DNA of 64,000 bases from Collinsella sp. TM10-22 (GTDB lineage: Bacteria; Actinomycetota; Coriobacteriia; Coriobacteriales; Coriobacteriaceae): NCBI RefSeq assembly GCF_003466125.1, contig NZ_QSOC01000001.1, forward strand, positions 111,632 through 175,631, read 5' to 3'. Under the pieces are notes generated by a model. That model did not search any database and was not told where the DNA came from. It was given only the letters and a program-made list of their open reading frames with translations. The translations under genes and the position numbers were made by a program. The number at the start of each line of letters is the position of its first letter. The first letter of the stretch is position 1. Shown piece by piece: positions 34,569-44,400 of this stretch.

Positions 34569-36746
34569 ATGTCCGAGCTGTGCTCCGTGCCGTGCGTCTC
34601 GGAGCGCTTTGCCCAGAGCAATGCGCTCGACGAGGATATCGCGCGACTCAAATATGTTTCGGGTAAACGTGAGGAGGCCCTTCGCCGTCTGGGAATTCGG
34701 ACGGTGGGGGACCTCCTTCTCCATATCCCTCATCGATACCTCGACTTTACCCGCTCGTGGTCCATCGAGATGGCGCCCATCGGTATCGTGTGCACCATCA
34801 TCGCCACGGTTGACCGTATCGTCCAAAAGCAGCCGCGTCCGCGCATGCAGGTGACCGAGGTCTCGCTCGTTGACGAGACGGGCGTGCTGCAGGTCGCCTT
34901 TTTCCGCCAGCCCTGGATTGCCCAGCAGCTTAAGCAGGGCGACCGCCTGGCCGTGATGGGCAAGGTCGAGTTTGCCTTTGGTTTTAAGCAGATGGCCTCT
35001 CCGCATTTCGAAAAGCTCGAGGACGGGCGTGCCGCGGGCACGATCCTGCCGGTCCATTATGTGAGCGATGGGGTGAGCCAGGCATGGATGCGCCGCATTG
35101 TAAGCGGCGCGCTCGAGGTTGTCGACAATCCCTTTGATCCCATTCCGGCACCGCTGCGCGCAAAGCGGAAGCTCATGAGCAATGCCCGTGCTTTGCACTC
35201 GATCCACTTTCCCTCGAGCATGGCTGAGCGCGATATCGCGCGCGCACGGCTTGCCTACGAGGAGTGCCTCTACCTGCAGCTGGCGCTGCGCCTGCGCAAC
35301 GACGGCGGCCTGGTCGATGTGGTGCCCTATGCCCATACCGCGGGCGATCACCTGGCCGCGCTCAAGCAGGCCTTGCCGTTTTCGCTGAGCGACGAGCAGG
35401 AAGCCGCGTTCCAGGATATCCTGCGCGATATGTGCGATGGCGGGCGCGTGATGAACCGCCTGCTGCTGGGTGATGTCGGTACCGGTAAGACCGCCGTCGC
35501 CGCCTGCGCACTGACTGTCGCGGCCGATTCGGGCACCCAGGCCTGCGTTATGGCGCCCACGGGCGTGCTGGCGCGCCAGTATGCCGATAAGACTGGCCCT
35601 CTGCTCTCGCAGGCCGGCATGTCCTGGGCGCTTCTGACGGGTGCCACGCCGACCGCAGAGCGCGAGCGCATCCATGCACAGCTGGAATCGGGCGAGCTTG
35701 ACGTGCTCTTTGGCACCCACGCGGTGCTTTCGGATGACGTTGCGTTCAAGCACCTGTCGCTCGTGGTCATCGATGAGCAGCACCGGTTTGGCGTCGGCCA
35801 ACGCAACGCCCTGCGCGCGAAGGGCCCCGGTGCCGATCTGCTCGTAATGACGGCAACGCCCATCCCGCGTACGCTGGCGCTTTCGGTCTACGGCGATCTG
35901 GACACGAGCATCATCCGCTATCGGCCCGTCCCTGGCGCTGGCGTGACGACACGCGTGCTGACCGAGTCGAGCCGTGACCTCGCCTATGGCGCCATCCGTG
36001 AGGCGCACGAAAAGGGCCAGCAGGCTTACGTGATCTGCCCGCTCGTGGAGCCGAGTGACTCGGCCGATGAGCTGGAGGACGTGCCCGGTATCGCCCGCGA
36101 CGACGAGGGCCGCGTGACGGTCCCCGTGCCGCTGCACGATACGGCAACCGAGCTCGACCGACTGCGTCTTGCGTTGCCTGGGCTTACCGTCGAGCGCCTT
36201 CACGGCCGCATGCCGGCGGGGGAGAAGGATCGGGTCATCGATGCCTTCAAGCGTGGCGAGATCGACGTGCTCGTCTCGACTACGGTGGTCGAGGTGGGCG
36301 TCGACGTGCCCAATGCGACCGTCATGGTCATCGAGAACGGCGAGCGCTTTGGTTTGGCTGCCCTGCACCAGCTGCGCGGTCGCGTGGGCCGTGGCAGCGT
36401 GTCGGGCACGTGCCTGGTCATGACGCACTCCAAGGGCAACGGCGGCGCGTCGGCAGCACAAGATCGCCTACAATCGCTCGAGAAGACCTCGGATGGCTTT
36501 ACGCTCGCCCAGATGGACCTGCGTCTGCGCCACGAGGGCGAGATCCTGGGGTACCGCCAACATGGCGGTGTGACCCTGCGCTTTGTCGACCTGGATGCCG
36601 ACGAGGAGCTGATCGAGTGGGCCCATTTGGACGCGGTCGAGCTCTTGCGGTATGCTTGCACCCTTGACTCCGTGGCGACGCGCCCCCTGCGCGATGCGGT
36701 CGCCATGCGATATCGACACATTTTTAAGGAGGTCAGCGGAGGATGA
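34569..36746 (+). CDS. recG: ATP-dependent DNA helicase RecG
   Basis: This 725-residue helicase remodels stalled forks and Holliday junctions. The N-terminal wedge (OB) domain is followed by helicase motifs: LLLGDVGTGKTAVAA (Walker A, about residue 300), VVIDEQHRFGVGQR, MTATPIPRTLAL, RLHGRMPAGEKD, then STTVVEVGVDVPNATVMVIE and QLRGRVGRG. Length is near normal. The ATG at 34569 is ten bases after the previous stop. The last four bases overlap rsmD. Confidence 0.92.
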   Translation: MSELCSVPCVSERFAQSNALDEDIARLKYVSGKREEALRRLGIRTVGDLLLHIPHRYLDFTRSWSIEMAPIGIVCTIIATVDRIVQKQPRPRMQVTEVSLVDETGVLQVAFFRQPWIAQQLKQGDRLAVMGKVEFAFGFKQMASPHFEKLEDGRAAGTILPVHYVSDGVSQAWMRRIVSGALEVVDNPFDPIPAPLRAKRKLMSNARALHSIHFPSSMAERDIARARLAYEECLYLQLALRLRNDGGLVDVVPYAHTAGDHLAALKQALPFSLSDEQEAAFQDILRDMCDGGRVMNRLLLGDVGTGKTAVAACALTVAADSGTQACVMAPTGVLARQYADKTGPLLSQAGMSWALLTGATPTAERERIHAQLESGELDVLFGTHAVLSDDVAFKHLSLVVIDEQHRFGVGQRNALRAKGPGADLLVMTATPIPRTLALSVYGDLDTSIIRYRPVPGAGVTTRVLTESSRDLAYGAIREAHEKGQQAYVICPLVEPSDSADELEDVPGIARDDEGRVTVPVPLHDTATELDRLRLALPGLTVERLHGRMPAGEKDRVIDAFKRGEIDVLVSTTVVEVGVDVPNATVMVIENGERFGLAALHQLRGRVGRGSVSGTCLVMTHSKGNGGASAAQDRLQSLEKTSDGFTLAQMDLRLRHEGEILGYRQHGGVTLRFVDLDADEELIEWAHLDAVELLRYACTLDSVATRPLRDAVAMRYRHIFKEVSGG

Positions 36747-37399
36747 GAATCATCGGCGGCGAATGGCGCGGTCGTAAGATCGAGGAGCCCCGTGGTCGCG
36801 ATGTCACCCGCCCCACGACTGATCGCGTACGCGAGGCGTGCGCATCTATGGTCATGTCGGCATTCGACTTCGATTTGGACGAGGTCCGTGTGCTGGACGC
36901 CTTTGGCGGCTCCGGTGCCTTAGGGTTAGAGATGCTCTCTCGTGGGGCCCGCTCGCTCACGACGTTTGAGATCGATCGCAACGCCGCGCGGCTCATTACC
37001 AAGAATATCGAGTCGCTCTGCTGTGACCGTGCGCGTTGGCGCGTGGTAGCGGGCGACATGCTGGCGAGTGCCTCACGCGGCCGTGTGCCGGGCGGCCCCT
37101 TTGATCTGGTCCTGCTCGACCCACCATATGCTTTTGGTGCCGAGCCGGTCGAGGAGCTGCTGCAGAACCTGGCTCAGCAGGGTCTGCTTGCATCTGGTGC
37201 TTATGCCCTGTTTGAGCATGCCGCTGCCGATGCGGGCGCGCATCCGGCAGGTTTTGAGACCGTGCGTGAGAAGCGTTATGGCATCACCTCGGTCGATCTG
37301 CTTCGTTGGGTCGGCGATGACGATGGTGAGGGTGATAACGCCGGCACCGATGCTGACAACAACGATGCCACGACGTTTCAGGAGGACGCCCATGAGTGA
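36743..37399 (+). CDS. rsmD: 16S rRNA (guanine-966-N2)-methyltransferase
   Basis: This 218-residue SAM-dependent methyltransferase starts MRIIGGEWRGRKIEEPRG and has RPTTDRVREA, the SAM loop DAFGGSGALGLEMLSRGA, and the catalytic LDPPYAFG. These are the RsmD signatures for m2G966 modification. The C-terminal tail is acidic and longer than usual (DDDGEGDNAGTDADNN). It overlaps recG by four bases and coaD by eight; rsmD-coaD adjacency is widely conserved. Confidence 0.9.
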   Translation: MRIIGGEWRGRKIEEPRGRDVTRPTTDRVREACASMVMSAFDFDLDEVRVLDAFGGSGALGLEMLSRGARSLTTFEIDRNAARLITKNIESLCCDRARWRVVAGDMLASASRGRVPGGPFDLVLLDPPYAFGAEPVEELLQNLAQQGLLASGAYALFEHAAADAGAHPAGFETVREKRYGITSVDLLRWVGDDDGEGDNAGTDADNNDATTFQEDAHE

Positions 37400-37889
37400 C
37401 ACCATTAACCGCGTCATCGTTCCGGGCACCTTCGACCCCATTACGTTTGGCCATATCGATGTAATCCGCCGCGCCCGCCGCATCTTTCCCAGCGTGATCG
37501 TCGCTGTTGCCGAGTCGCAGGGTAAAAACGGTGTGGGCACGACGTTTATGCTCGATGAGCGCGTGGCGCTGGCCCGCGAGGCGCTCGGCGATATCGACGG
37601 CGTCGAGGTCCTGCCCTTCACCGGCCTCTTGGTCGACTTCGCTCGTGAGCAGGGGGCGGGGGCCGTGGTCAAGGGCCTGCGCGCCATGACCGACTTTGAG
37701 TACGAGCTGCAGCAGGCAGATCTCAACTATCGCTTGGATAACGAGCTGGAGTCCATCTTTGTCATGAGTGCGCCGCAGTACGGCTATATCTCGAGCTCGG
37801 TCGTTCGCCAGATCGCCTCACTCGGCAGCGATGTATCGACGTTTGTCCCGCCCAACGTGGTCGAAGCGCTCAGACTTCGCTTTTCGTGA
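37392..37889 (+). CDS. coaD: phosphopantetheine adenylyltransferase
   Basis: This 165-residue enzyme forms dephospho-CoA from phosphopantetheine and ATP, the fourth step of CoA synthesis. It has VPGTFDPITFGHIDVIRRA (the TxGH nucleotidyltransferase motif), KGLRAMTDFEYELQQADLN, and the ATP-binding YGYISSSVVRQIASLG. The ATG at 37392 lies inside the end of rsmD, behind GGAGG. Confidence 0.94.
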   Translation: MSDTINRVIVPGTFDPITFGHIDVIRRARRIFPSVIVAVAESQGKNGVGTTFMLDERVALAREALGDIDGVEVLPFTGLLVDFAREQGAGAVVKGLRAMTDFEYELQQADLNYRLDNELESIFVMSAPQYGYISSSVVRQIASLGSDVSTFVPPNVVEALRLRFS

Positions 37890-37957
37890 CGTTTCTTATT
37901 GCCTGGTGGCATGTGGTAAACTAGCACGATGATATGTTACCTATGAAAGGAGACCGG

Positions 37958-38455
37958 ATGCCGGGCGAGAATTTTCCTGGCGATAGGATCGTCAGCTTGG
38001 TCGATGAGCTCGAAGGGCTGATCGAGGAAGCCAAGCCGCCTTTCGGCAAGAACGCTCAGTTCAAGGTCATCGACGCCGACGTGTTCTTCAACATCCTCGA
38101 CGAGATCCGCATGAGCTATCCCGAGGAGTGGCAGAAGTCCCGCCGTATCCTTAAGGAGCGCGAGGAGCTTATGGCTTCCGCTGCCGCTCAGGCCGATTCC
38201 ATCATCGCCGACGCTCAGCAGCAGGCCCTTACCATTGCCGGTGAGCAGGAGATCGTCCGCTTAGCGCAGCAGCAGGCCGACGACATCCGTGATCGTGCCC
38301 AGCAGTACGAGCGCGAGACGCGTTATGCTGCCGAGGACTACGCAGAGCAGGTCTTTACGCACCTGGAGGAGAACCTCAAGAGCCTGACCGGCACCGTTAC
38401 TCGTTGCCGTCAGCAGCTTAACGAGGGTGCCGCCCAACAGAATGGTCAGTGGTAA
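37958..38455 (+). CDS. DivIVA/ATP-synthase-B-like coiled-coil protein
   Basis: This 165-residue, largely helical protein begins MPGENFPGDRIVSLVDELEG and contains FKVIDADVFFNILDEIRMSY, then a long coiled coil rich in Gln, Ala and Glu. This small family, often annotated as a cell-division initiation or DivIVA-like protein, occurs next to coaD in Actinobacteria; its role is not known. The ATG at 37958 follows AAAGGAG. Its TAA overlaps the start of the next gene (TAATG). Confidence 0.65.
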   Translation: MPGENFPGDRIVSLVDELEGLIEEAKPPFGKNAQFKVIDADVFFNILDEIRMSYPEEWQKSRRILKEREELMASAAAQADSIIADAQQQALTIAGEQEIVRLAQQQADDIRDRAQQYERETRYAAEDYAEQVFTHLEENLKSLTGTVTRCRQQLNEGAAQQNGQW

Positions 38456-39009
38456 TGGCTGAGTTCCCGAGCGTTACCGTCGATCTATCTGAGCAGCTCG
38501 AGTTTCCTGGAGATTCGTATCCGCTGACCGGTAAGGTCGATGTCGCCACCTACACGGTGGGCGAGAAGGAGTACCAGCTACAGGACGGCATCGACTACGA
38601 CGTTGTCTTTACCAACGCCGGTACCGGTGTCTTGCTCACGGGTATGGTCCGCTCGCACGCCACCGGCGAGTGCGACCGTTGCCTGGAGCCCGCTTCTTTT
38701 GATATCGCCGGCGAGATCGAGGAGTTCTACCTCTTTGAGGAGCCCGAGGACCCCGAGGCCTACGAGGACGGCTACGAGCTCCTGGGTGAGGACCGCATCG
38801 TCGATCTGGGTGAGCCCATCAATGACGCGGTCGTCATGGACACGCCGTTTGTGGTGCTCTGCAAGCCCGATTGCCACGGTCTGTGCCCCACTTGCGGTTG
38901 CAATCTCAACGTCGAGCAATGCGATTGCGCCGCCCAGGCGGAGGCCGAATGGGCCGCTGCCACGGAAAATCCATTTGCAGCATTGAAGAATCTCAAGCTT
39001 GACGAGTAA
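38455..39009 (+). CDS. yceD: DUF177 (YceD-like) 23S rRNA accumulation protein
   Basis: This 184-residue member of the YceD/DUF177 family has GMVRSHATGECDRCLEPASF (the central CxxC) and KPDCHGLCPTCGCNLNVEQC, a second Cys cluster typical of Gram-positive forms and probably zinc-binding. YceD affects 23S rRNA accumulation in E. coli and is nearly always followed by rpmF and plsX, as here. The ATG at 38455 overlaps the preceding stop. Confidence 0.88.
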   Translation: MAEFPSVTVDLSEQLEFPGDSYPLTGKVDVATYTVGEKEYQLQDGIDYDVVFTNAGTGVLLTGMVRSHATGECDRCLEPASFDIAGEIEEFYLFEEPEDPEAYEDGYELLGEDRIVDLGEPINDAVVMDTPFVVLCKPDCHGLCPTCGCNLNVEQCDCAAQAEAEWAAATENPFAALKNLKLDE

Positions 39010-39073
39010 AACTGTGGTAGTATCGCTACTTGCGCGTAATCGCCACACTGGATAGTTCATAAGGAAGGTCACT

Positions 39074-39253
39074 ATGCCCGTACCTAAACAAAAGCAGGGT
39101 CGTATCCGCACTCACACCCGTCGTTCCGCCAACATGAAGATCTCGGCTGCGGCTCAGTCCACGTGCCCCCGTTGCGGCGCCGTCAAGCTCCCGCACCACG
39201 TGTGCCCCAGCTGCGGTTTCTACAAGGACCGCGAGGTTATCGTTACCGAGTAA
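39074..39253 (+). CDS. rpmF: 50S ribosomal protein L32
   Basis: This 59-residue basic protein begins MPVPKQKQGRIRTHTRR and carries a zinc ribbon, CPRCGAVKLPHHVCPSCG, so it is the C+ (zinc-containing) form of L32. It lies in the conserved yceD-rpmF-plsX order. The start follows AAGGAAGG. A terminator-like hairpin separates it from plsX. Confidence 0.95.
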   Translation: MPVPKQKQGRIRTHTRRSANMKISAAAQSTCPRCGAVKLPHHVCPSCGFYKDREVIVTE

Positions 39254-39293
39254 CGGTATACTCTGGATGCGATGCCGTTCCAAATGGAACCAC

Positions 39294-39325
39294 AATGGCC
39301 GGCTCAATGAGTCGGCCATTTTTGT
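39294..39325 (+). terminator. terminator between rpmF and plsX
   Basis: AATGGCCG and CGGCCATT form an 8-bp stem followed by TTTTG, ending just before the plsX ribosome binding site AAGGAG. It probably lets only part of the transcription reach plsX. Confidence 0.65.
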
Positions 39326-39340
39326 ATAAGGAGCATGTAT

Positions 39341-40360
39341 ATGAGTAACGTTCGCGTTTGTGTAGACGTTGTGGGCGGAGACGAGAAACCTCAGGTTGTT
39401 CTCGATGGTATCGAGGCTGCGCTTGCCGCCGATCCCGATATCGAGGTCTTGGCAGCTGGCCCCGCCGAAATCGTCAATCCCTTTGCAGCTTCCCATGCAC
39501 GTGTTGAGGCCCTTGAGGCACCCGACGTTATCGCCATGGATGACGATCCCATTCGCGCCGTGATGACCAAACGCAAGTCTTCGATCGTGTTGTCGTGCCG
39601 TGCCATCAAGAAGGGAAATGCGGACGCGTTCTTCTCTGCCGGCTCGACCGGTGCTATGACCGCCGCCGCTACCGCCTATGTGACGCCGTTTAGGTATCAG
39701 GCCGAAGGCAAGAAGCAACCGGTGCGCCCCTGTCTGACCAATGCGCTGCCCAATCGCGCCGGCGGTCTGACGGTGCTGTGCGATATGGGCGCCAACCCCG
39801 ATGTCGAGGTCGATGACATGGTGCGTTTTGCTCAGATGGGTAGCGCTTATGCCCGCGTCGTCCTGGGCATTGAGCATCCCCGCGTGGGCCTGCTTGCTAA
39901 CGGCACCGAGGACGAGAAGGGCTCCAACTTTACCAAGGCGTGCTTCCCGGCCATGAAAGCCGTCGTTCCCGGCTTTGTTGGTAACTGCGAGGGCACCGAT
40001 CTTACGTCGGGCAATTTTGACGTCGTGGTCGCCGACGGCATGTCGGGCAACATCGCGCTCAAGGCCACTGAGGGCGCTGCTAAGTTTTTGCTGCAGGAAC
40101 TCAAGGGCGTCTTTATGTCTTCACTTGGCACCAAGATCGCCGCGCTGCTTATTAAAAAGCAGATGCGCGAGATCAAGGCCAAGCTCTCTGGCGACGCCAA
40201 GGGCGGCGCGATTCTTTTGGGCCTGCGCGGCGTGGTTCTGATCGGCCACGGCGCCACGTCGGTCGAAGCTGTCAAAAACGGTACGCTCGCGGCGGCCGAA
40301 GCCGTGCGCGCCGGGCTGGTCGAGAATGTCGCCAACTCTATGGACGGTATCGTTTTATAA
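39341..40360 (+). CDS. plsX: phosphate acyltransferase PlsX
   Basis: This 339-residue peripheral membrane enzyme converts acyl-ACP to acyl-phosphate for phospholipid synthesis. It has VRVCVDVVGGDEKPQVVLDG at the N-terminus, GAMTAAATAYV, VGLLANGTEDEKGS and DVVVADGMSGNIALKATEG. The ATG at 39341 is seven bases after AAGGAG, better placed than the ATG at 39335. In the first motif most PlsX proteins have DAMGGD; here the Ala-Met is Val-Val. acpP and rnc follow, the classical lipid cluster order without fabD, fabG or fabF. Confidence 0.92.
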   Translation: MSNVRVCVDVVGGDEKPQVVLDGIEAALAADPDIEVLAAGPAEIVNPFAASHARVEALEAPDVIAMDDDPIRAVMTKRKSSIVLSCRAIKKGNADAFFSAGSTGAMTAAATAYVTPFRYQAEGKKQPVRPCLTNALPNRAGGLTVLCDMGANPDVEVDDMVRFAQMGSAYARVVLGIEHPRVGLLANGTEDEKGSNFTKACFPAMKAVVPGFVGNCEGTDLTSGNFDVVVADGMSGNIALKATEGAAKFLLQELKGVFMSSLGTKIAALLIKKQMREIKAKLSGDAKGGAILLGLRGVVLIGHGATSVEAVKNGTLAAAEAVRAGLVENVANSMDGIVL

Positions 40361-40427
40361 GAGCGAGTTAGAGCGCTGTTATGCGCCTCGGGGCGTGCGT
40401 CGTGGGGTAGAATCAGAACCGTGTCTT

Positions 40428-40447
40428 GGTACCGCCCGGGCGGTACC
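40428..40447. promoter_or_regulatory. 20-base perfect palindrome upstream of acpP
   Basis: GGTACCGCCCGGGCGGTACC is fully self-complementary and followed by ATTCTTTTGG. It lies 38 bases before the acpP start. It could be a weak terminator hairpin or a regulator site such as that of a fatty-acid repressor; the sequence does not decide between them. Confidence 0.45.
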
Positions 40448-40484
40448 ATTCTTTTGGTATTCATGCACTATGAGAGGAAGCGCT

Positions 40485-40727
40485 ATGGACCGCTCCGAAA
40501 TCTTCGACAAGATCGCCGAGGTCGCTGCTGACGTTCTGGGCGTCGATGTTGCCGAAATTAGCGATGAGACCACCTTTGACGACCTCGATGCCAACTCGCT
40601 CGAGCGCCTGCAGCTGGTTACGGCTATCGAGGACGAGTTCAACCTCGAGATCGATGACGAGACTCTGCTTTCGCTCAACTCTGTCGCCGACGCCGTCGAC
40701 GCGATCGAAAACGCCAGGGAGGCCTAG
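40485..40727 (+). CDS. acpP: acyl carrier protein
   Basis: This 80-residue acidic carrier of growing fatty acids has the phosphopantetheine attachment Ser in DLDANSLERLQLV; the canonical motif is DSL, here NSL, a change seen in some actinobacterial ACPs. Helices I-IV match the usual pattern (IFDKIAEVAADVLGVD at the N-terminus). The ATG at 40485 follows AGAGGAAG. The gene precedes rnc by four bases. Confidence 0.9.
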   Translation: MDRSEIFDKIAEVAADVLGVDVAEISDETTFDDLDANSLERLQLVTAIEDEFNLEIDDETLLSLNSVADAVDAIENAREA

Positions 40728-40730
40728 GTC

Positions 40731-41456
40731 TTGGCTTTGTCTGAACGACTTACGCGCGCCCAGGAAATCCTGGGCCACGAGTTCAATAACAAGGTGCTGC
40801 TGCGCGCGGCGCTCACGCACCCCTCTGCCGTGGAAGGTCAGCCCGTCTCGGCGAGCTATGAGCGCCTTGAGTTTTTGGGCGATTCCATTTTGGGCGCCGT
40901 GGTTGCCCGCTCGCTCTTTGAGTCCTATCCCGAGTTTGACGAGGGCAAGCTTACGCGCCTGAAGGTGTCCCTTGTCTCGGGTGCCACGCTGTCCGAGGTA
41001 TCGCACGAGCTGGGTATCGACGACATCATCATCTTTGGTGCCTCCGAGACCGGTACGGGCGCACGCGGCCTGCATTCGGCGCTCGAGAACGTCTATGAGT
41101 CGCTCGTGGGCGCGCTGTACCTGGATGCCGGCTGGGATGCCGCAGCGGAGTTCATTCATCGCACGCTTAAGCCGCACTTGGCTTCCGAGCGTGCCGAGCA
41201 CCCTGCGAATCCCAAGTCGTTTTTGCAGGAGTGCGTGCAGGCCGACGGCCACGAGCCTCCGGCGTATAAGCTGGTTGGTTCCGAGGGTCCGGCGCATGCG
41301 CCCACCTTTACCGCCGTGGTGTTGATCGATGGTATTCGCCAAGGTCGCGGCTCCGGCTCCTCAAAGAAGGAAGCCGAGGGGGCCGCTGCACTCGAGGCAC
41401 TTGACCGCATGGGCTACACCACTAACGGCGTGATTCTCAACAAGAAGCCTGTGTAA
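40731..41456 (+). CDS. rnc: ribonuclease III
   Basis: This 241-residue endonuclease cleaves double-stranded RNA in rRNA and mRNA processing. The catalytic signature ERLEFLGDSILGAVVA is near residue 45, the second acidic site lies in YESLVGALYLDAGWDAAAEF, and the dsRNA-binding domain occupies about 160-230 (PKSFLQECVQADGH, then GSGSSKKEAEGAAALEAL). The start is TTG at 40731, with GGGAGG nine bases upstream. It precedes smc closely, as in many bacteria. Confidence 0.93.
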   Translation: MALSERLTRAQEILGHEFNNKVLLRAALTHPSAVEGQPVSASYERLEFLGDSILGAVVARSLFESYPEFDEGKLTRLKVSLVSGATLSEVSHELGIDDIIIFGASETGTGARGLHSALENVYESLVGALYLDAGWDAAAEFIHRTLKPHLASERAEHPANPKSFLQECVQADGHEPPAYKLVGSEGPAHAPTFTAVVLIDGIRQGRGSGSSKKEAEGAAALEALDRMGYTTNGVILNKKPV

Positions 41457-41466
41457 GCGAGGAACC

Positions 41467-44400
41467 GTGTATCTCAAGTCCCTCACGCTCAAAGGGTTCA
41501 AGTCGTTTGCCGACCGCGCCCATATGACGTTTGAGCCGGGCCTGACCGTCATCGTCGGTCCCAATGGCTCGGGAAAATCGAACATCTCCGACTCCATCCT
41601 GTGGGTTCTGGGCGAGCAGAGCGCCAAGCAGCTGCGCGGCCAGGCCATGGAGGATGTCATCTTCTCGGGCTCGTCGGCTCGCAAGCCGGTGGGTGTCGCC
41701 GAGGTCACGCTGGTGCTCGATAACTCGGACCATGTGCTACCCGTCGATTTTGACGAGGTCGCCATCACCCGTCGCATGTATCGCTCGGGCGAGAGCGAGT
41801 ACCTCATCAACTCGAGTCCGTGCCGCCTGATGGACATTCAGGACATCCTGCACGATTCGGGCCTGGGTAAGGATACGCATTCCATCATCAGCCAGGGCAA
41901 GCTCGATGCCATTTTGCAGAGCCGCCCCGAGGAGCGCCGTGTCCTCATCGAGGAGGCCGCCGGCATCTCCAAGCACAAGCGCCGCAAGGAGCGTGCGCTC
42001 AAAAAAATTAAGTCGATGGACGAGCACCTGACGCGTGCCCGCGACATCAATAAGGAAATCGCCCGTCAGCTGCGACCGCTGGAGCGTCAGGTCGATCGCG
42101 CGCGCAAGTACAAAGAGCTGTCCTCGCGCGCGAATGAGCTTACGCAGATGCTGGCTGTCGACGAGCTGCGTTCGCTGCAGTCGCAGTGGAACGACTTGGA
42201 GAGCCGCTCCAAGGAAGGTGCCGCCGAGCTGGAGCTTGCGCAGTACCGCATGGGCGAAAAGGAGCGCGAGCTCGAGAAGCTCCAGGTTATGCTCGAGGAA
42301 AAGGGCCTGTTTGTGGGCGATCTGGGCGAGCAGCGCCGCCATATGCAAGACGTGGTCGGCCGCATTAACTCCGATATGCGCCTGCTCGAGGAAAAGGGCC
42401 ACAACATGGTGTCGCGCCTGTCCGACATGCGCGGCCAGATTTCGAGCTCCGAGCATCAGCGTCGTCGCGTGGTCGAGGAGCTCGAGGACGCGCGTGCGCA
42501 GCTTGAGGAAGTGACTGGTGCGCACATGCAGGCCCAGGAGGACGTTGACGCCGCTGGTCCTGCTGCCGCCGAGCTCCACGAGCGCCGCGTGGCGCTCGAC
42601 AATCAGATTTCGCAGCTTACGCGTGAGCAACGCGATGTGCAGCGCGTGGCCGATAACGCCGCGCTCGAGCTCGCTAAGGTGAAGGATTCCTTGAGCAATG
42701 CCGAGGTCGAGGACAACATGTACGCCTCGCGCCTGGAGCAGATCGATGAACAGCTCGAGGAGGTCACGGCTTCGCTCGAGAGCCGTCGCGACCGCGCCGA
42801 GGAGCTTGAGTGCGCTCTTGAGGAAGCGCGCCAGGCTCAGGTCGATGCGCGTGAAGCCACCGAGACGGCACGCGCGGCCCTGAAGGACCTGCGTGCCCGC
42901 GAGAGCGAGGCACGCGACAAGTTATCCGAGGTGCGCTCGGAGCTTGCCAGCCAAAAGAAACTCGATGCCCGCATGGCCGACAGCTCGCCGCTCGTGAGCC
43001 GCCTGGTGGGTGCGCTGGGCGACGATATCTCGGGTCGTCTGGGCGACGTGCTCGAGGCCCCGCGCGAGCTTGAGGGCCTGGTTGAGCAATTGCTCGCCGG
43101 CGATATCGATGCGCTGCTGTTCGACGATACGTCCGCGCTTGAGCGTGCCGGTCGTGCGGCCCTGGACCAGAAGAAGGCCTCGGGCGAGGCGCTGCTGGTA
43201 GCGCGCGGCGTGAGCGGTTCTGCGGCCGCCGAGGGTGCTTTCGGTACCCGTCTGGTTGATCGCCTGTCCGTTCGTGCGGGCTACGGTCCTGTTGTCGAGG
43301 CTCTGCTCGGCGGCTATTACGTCGTGGACGATCTTGCTGCTGCGCTGTCGGCGCCGGTCGTTGACGGCGTGACTTACGTGACCCCCGATGGCGCCCGCGT
43401 CGCCTGCGGCGGCCTGGTGCGCGTGGGCCTCGATGCCGGCGAGGCGTCGGGTGCCTTGGAGCGCAAGCGCCGTATCCGCGAGCTGGAGGGCCTGGAGCCC
43501 GATCTGGCTGCCGTGTTTGAGCATGTGTCGGATCAGGTCGTCGAGGCCAATGCGGCCGTTGAGGAAGCGCGTGCCGCCGAGGGCGATGCCGCCGGCGAGA
43601 TTGCCCGCCTTGAGGGCGAGCGCCGCTCCCTGTTGTCCGAGATCGGCCGTCTGGAGCAAAGCGCCAACAATGCCGAGGTCGAGCACGTGCGTATCTCCAA
43701 GCGCCGTCAGCAGGCCGCAGAGGCCGTTCGCGCTGCGCGTCCGCGCGTGGACGAGCTCACTCGTTCGCGTGACGAGGCTCGTGCGCAGGCGAGCGACCTG
43801 GGCTTGCAGATTGCCCAGGCCAACGATGAACTTGACCGCGTTCGTCGTGACGATTCCGAGGCTGCTGGCAAGCTCGCCGACGCCAAGGTTCGCCTAGCTC
43901 GGACGAGCGAGCGCCTGCGTTCGCTGAAGGGCCGCGTGCCCGACCTGGAGCATCGTCTTGAGGGCATCGACCGTCGTATCCGCGGAACACGCCAGGCTTC
44001 GCGCTCGCTCGAGCTGCTGCGCCTGCGCGTCGACCCCATGCACGAACGCTATTCTGCCCTGTTGGAACGCGCGTCGGATTGGGCAGCGCGCCTGCGTGAC
44101 CAGGCCTCTCTGGAAGAGGCAGACTCCGCTTCGCTCAAGAAGACCATCGAGGATGCCAAGGCAGAGGTTGCCCGCGCTAAGGAGCGGGTCGATACCGCCA
44201 CCGCCACGCAAAATGAGTTTAAGGTCGCGCGTGGCAAGCTCGAGGTGCAGGTAGAGGCCGCCATTAAGGCCATTACCGCCGATGGCACCACGGTACTCGA
44301 GGAAGCGCTCATGCTTCCCGCGCCCATGGACCGCGATGCCGCCGAGCGCGAGCTCAACCAGCTTGTGCGCCAGATCAACAACCTGGGCCCTGTGAACCAA

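Noticed and set aside
40428..40447. A second T-box or riboswitch before acpP
   Set aside because: Only a simple 20-base palindrome is present, without any larger conserved structure.
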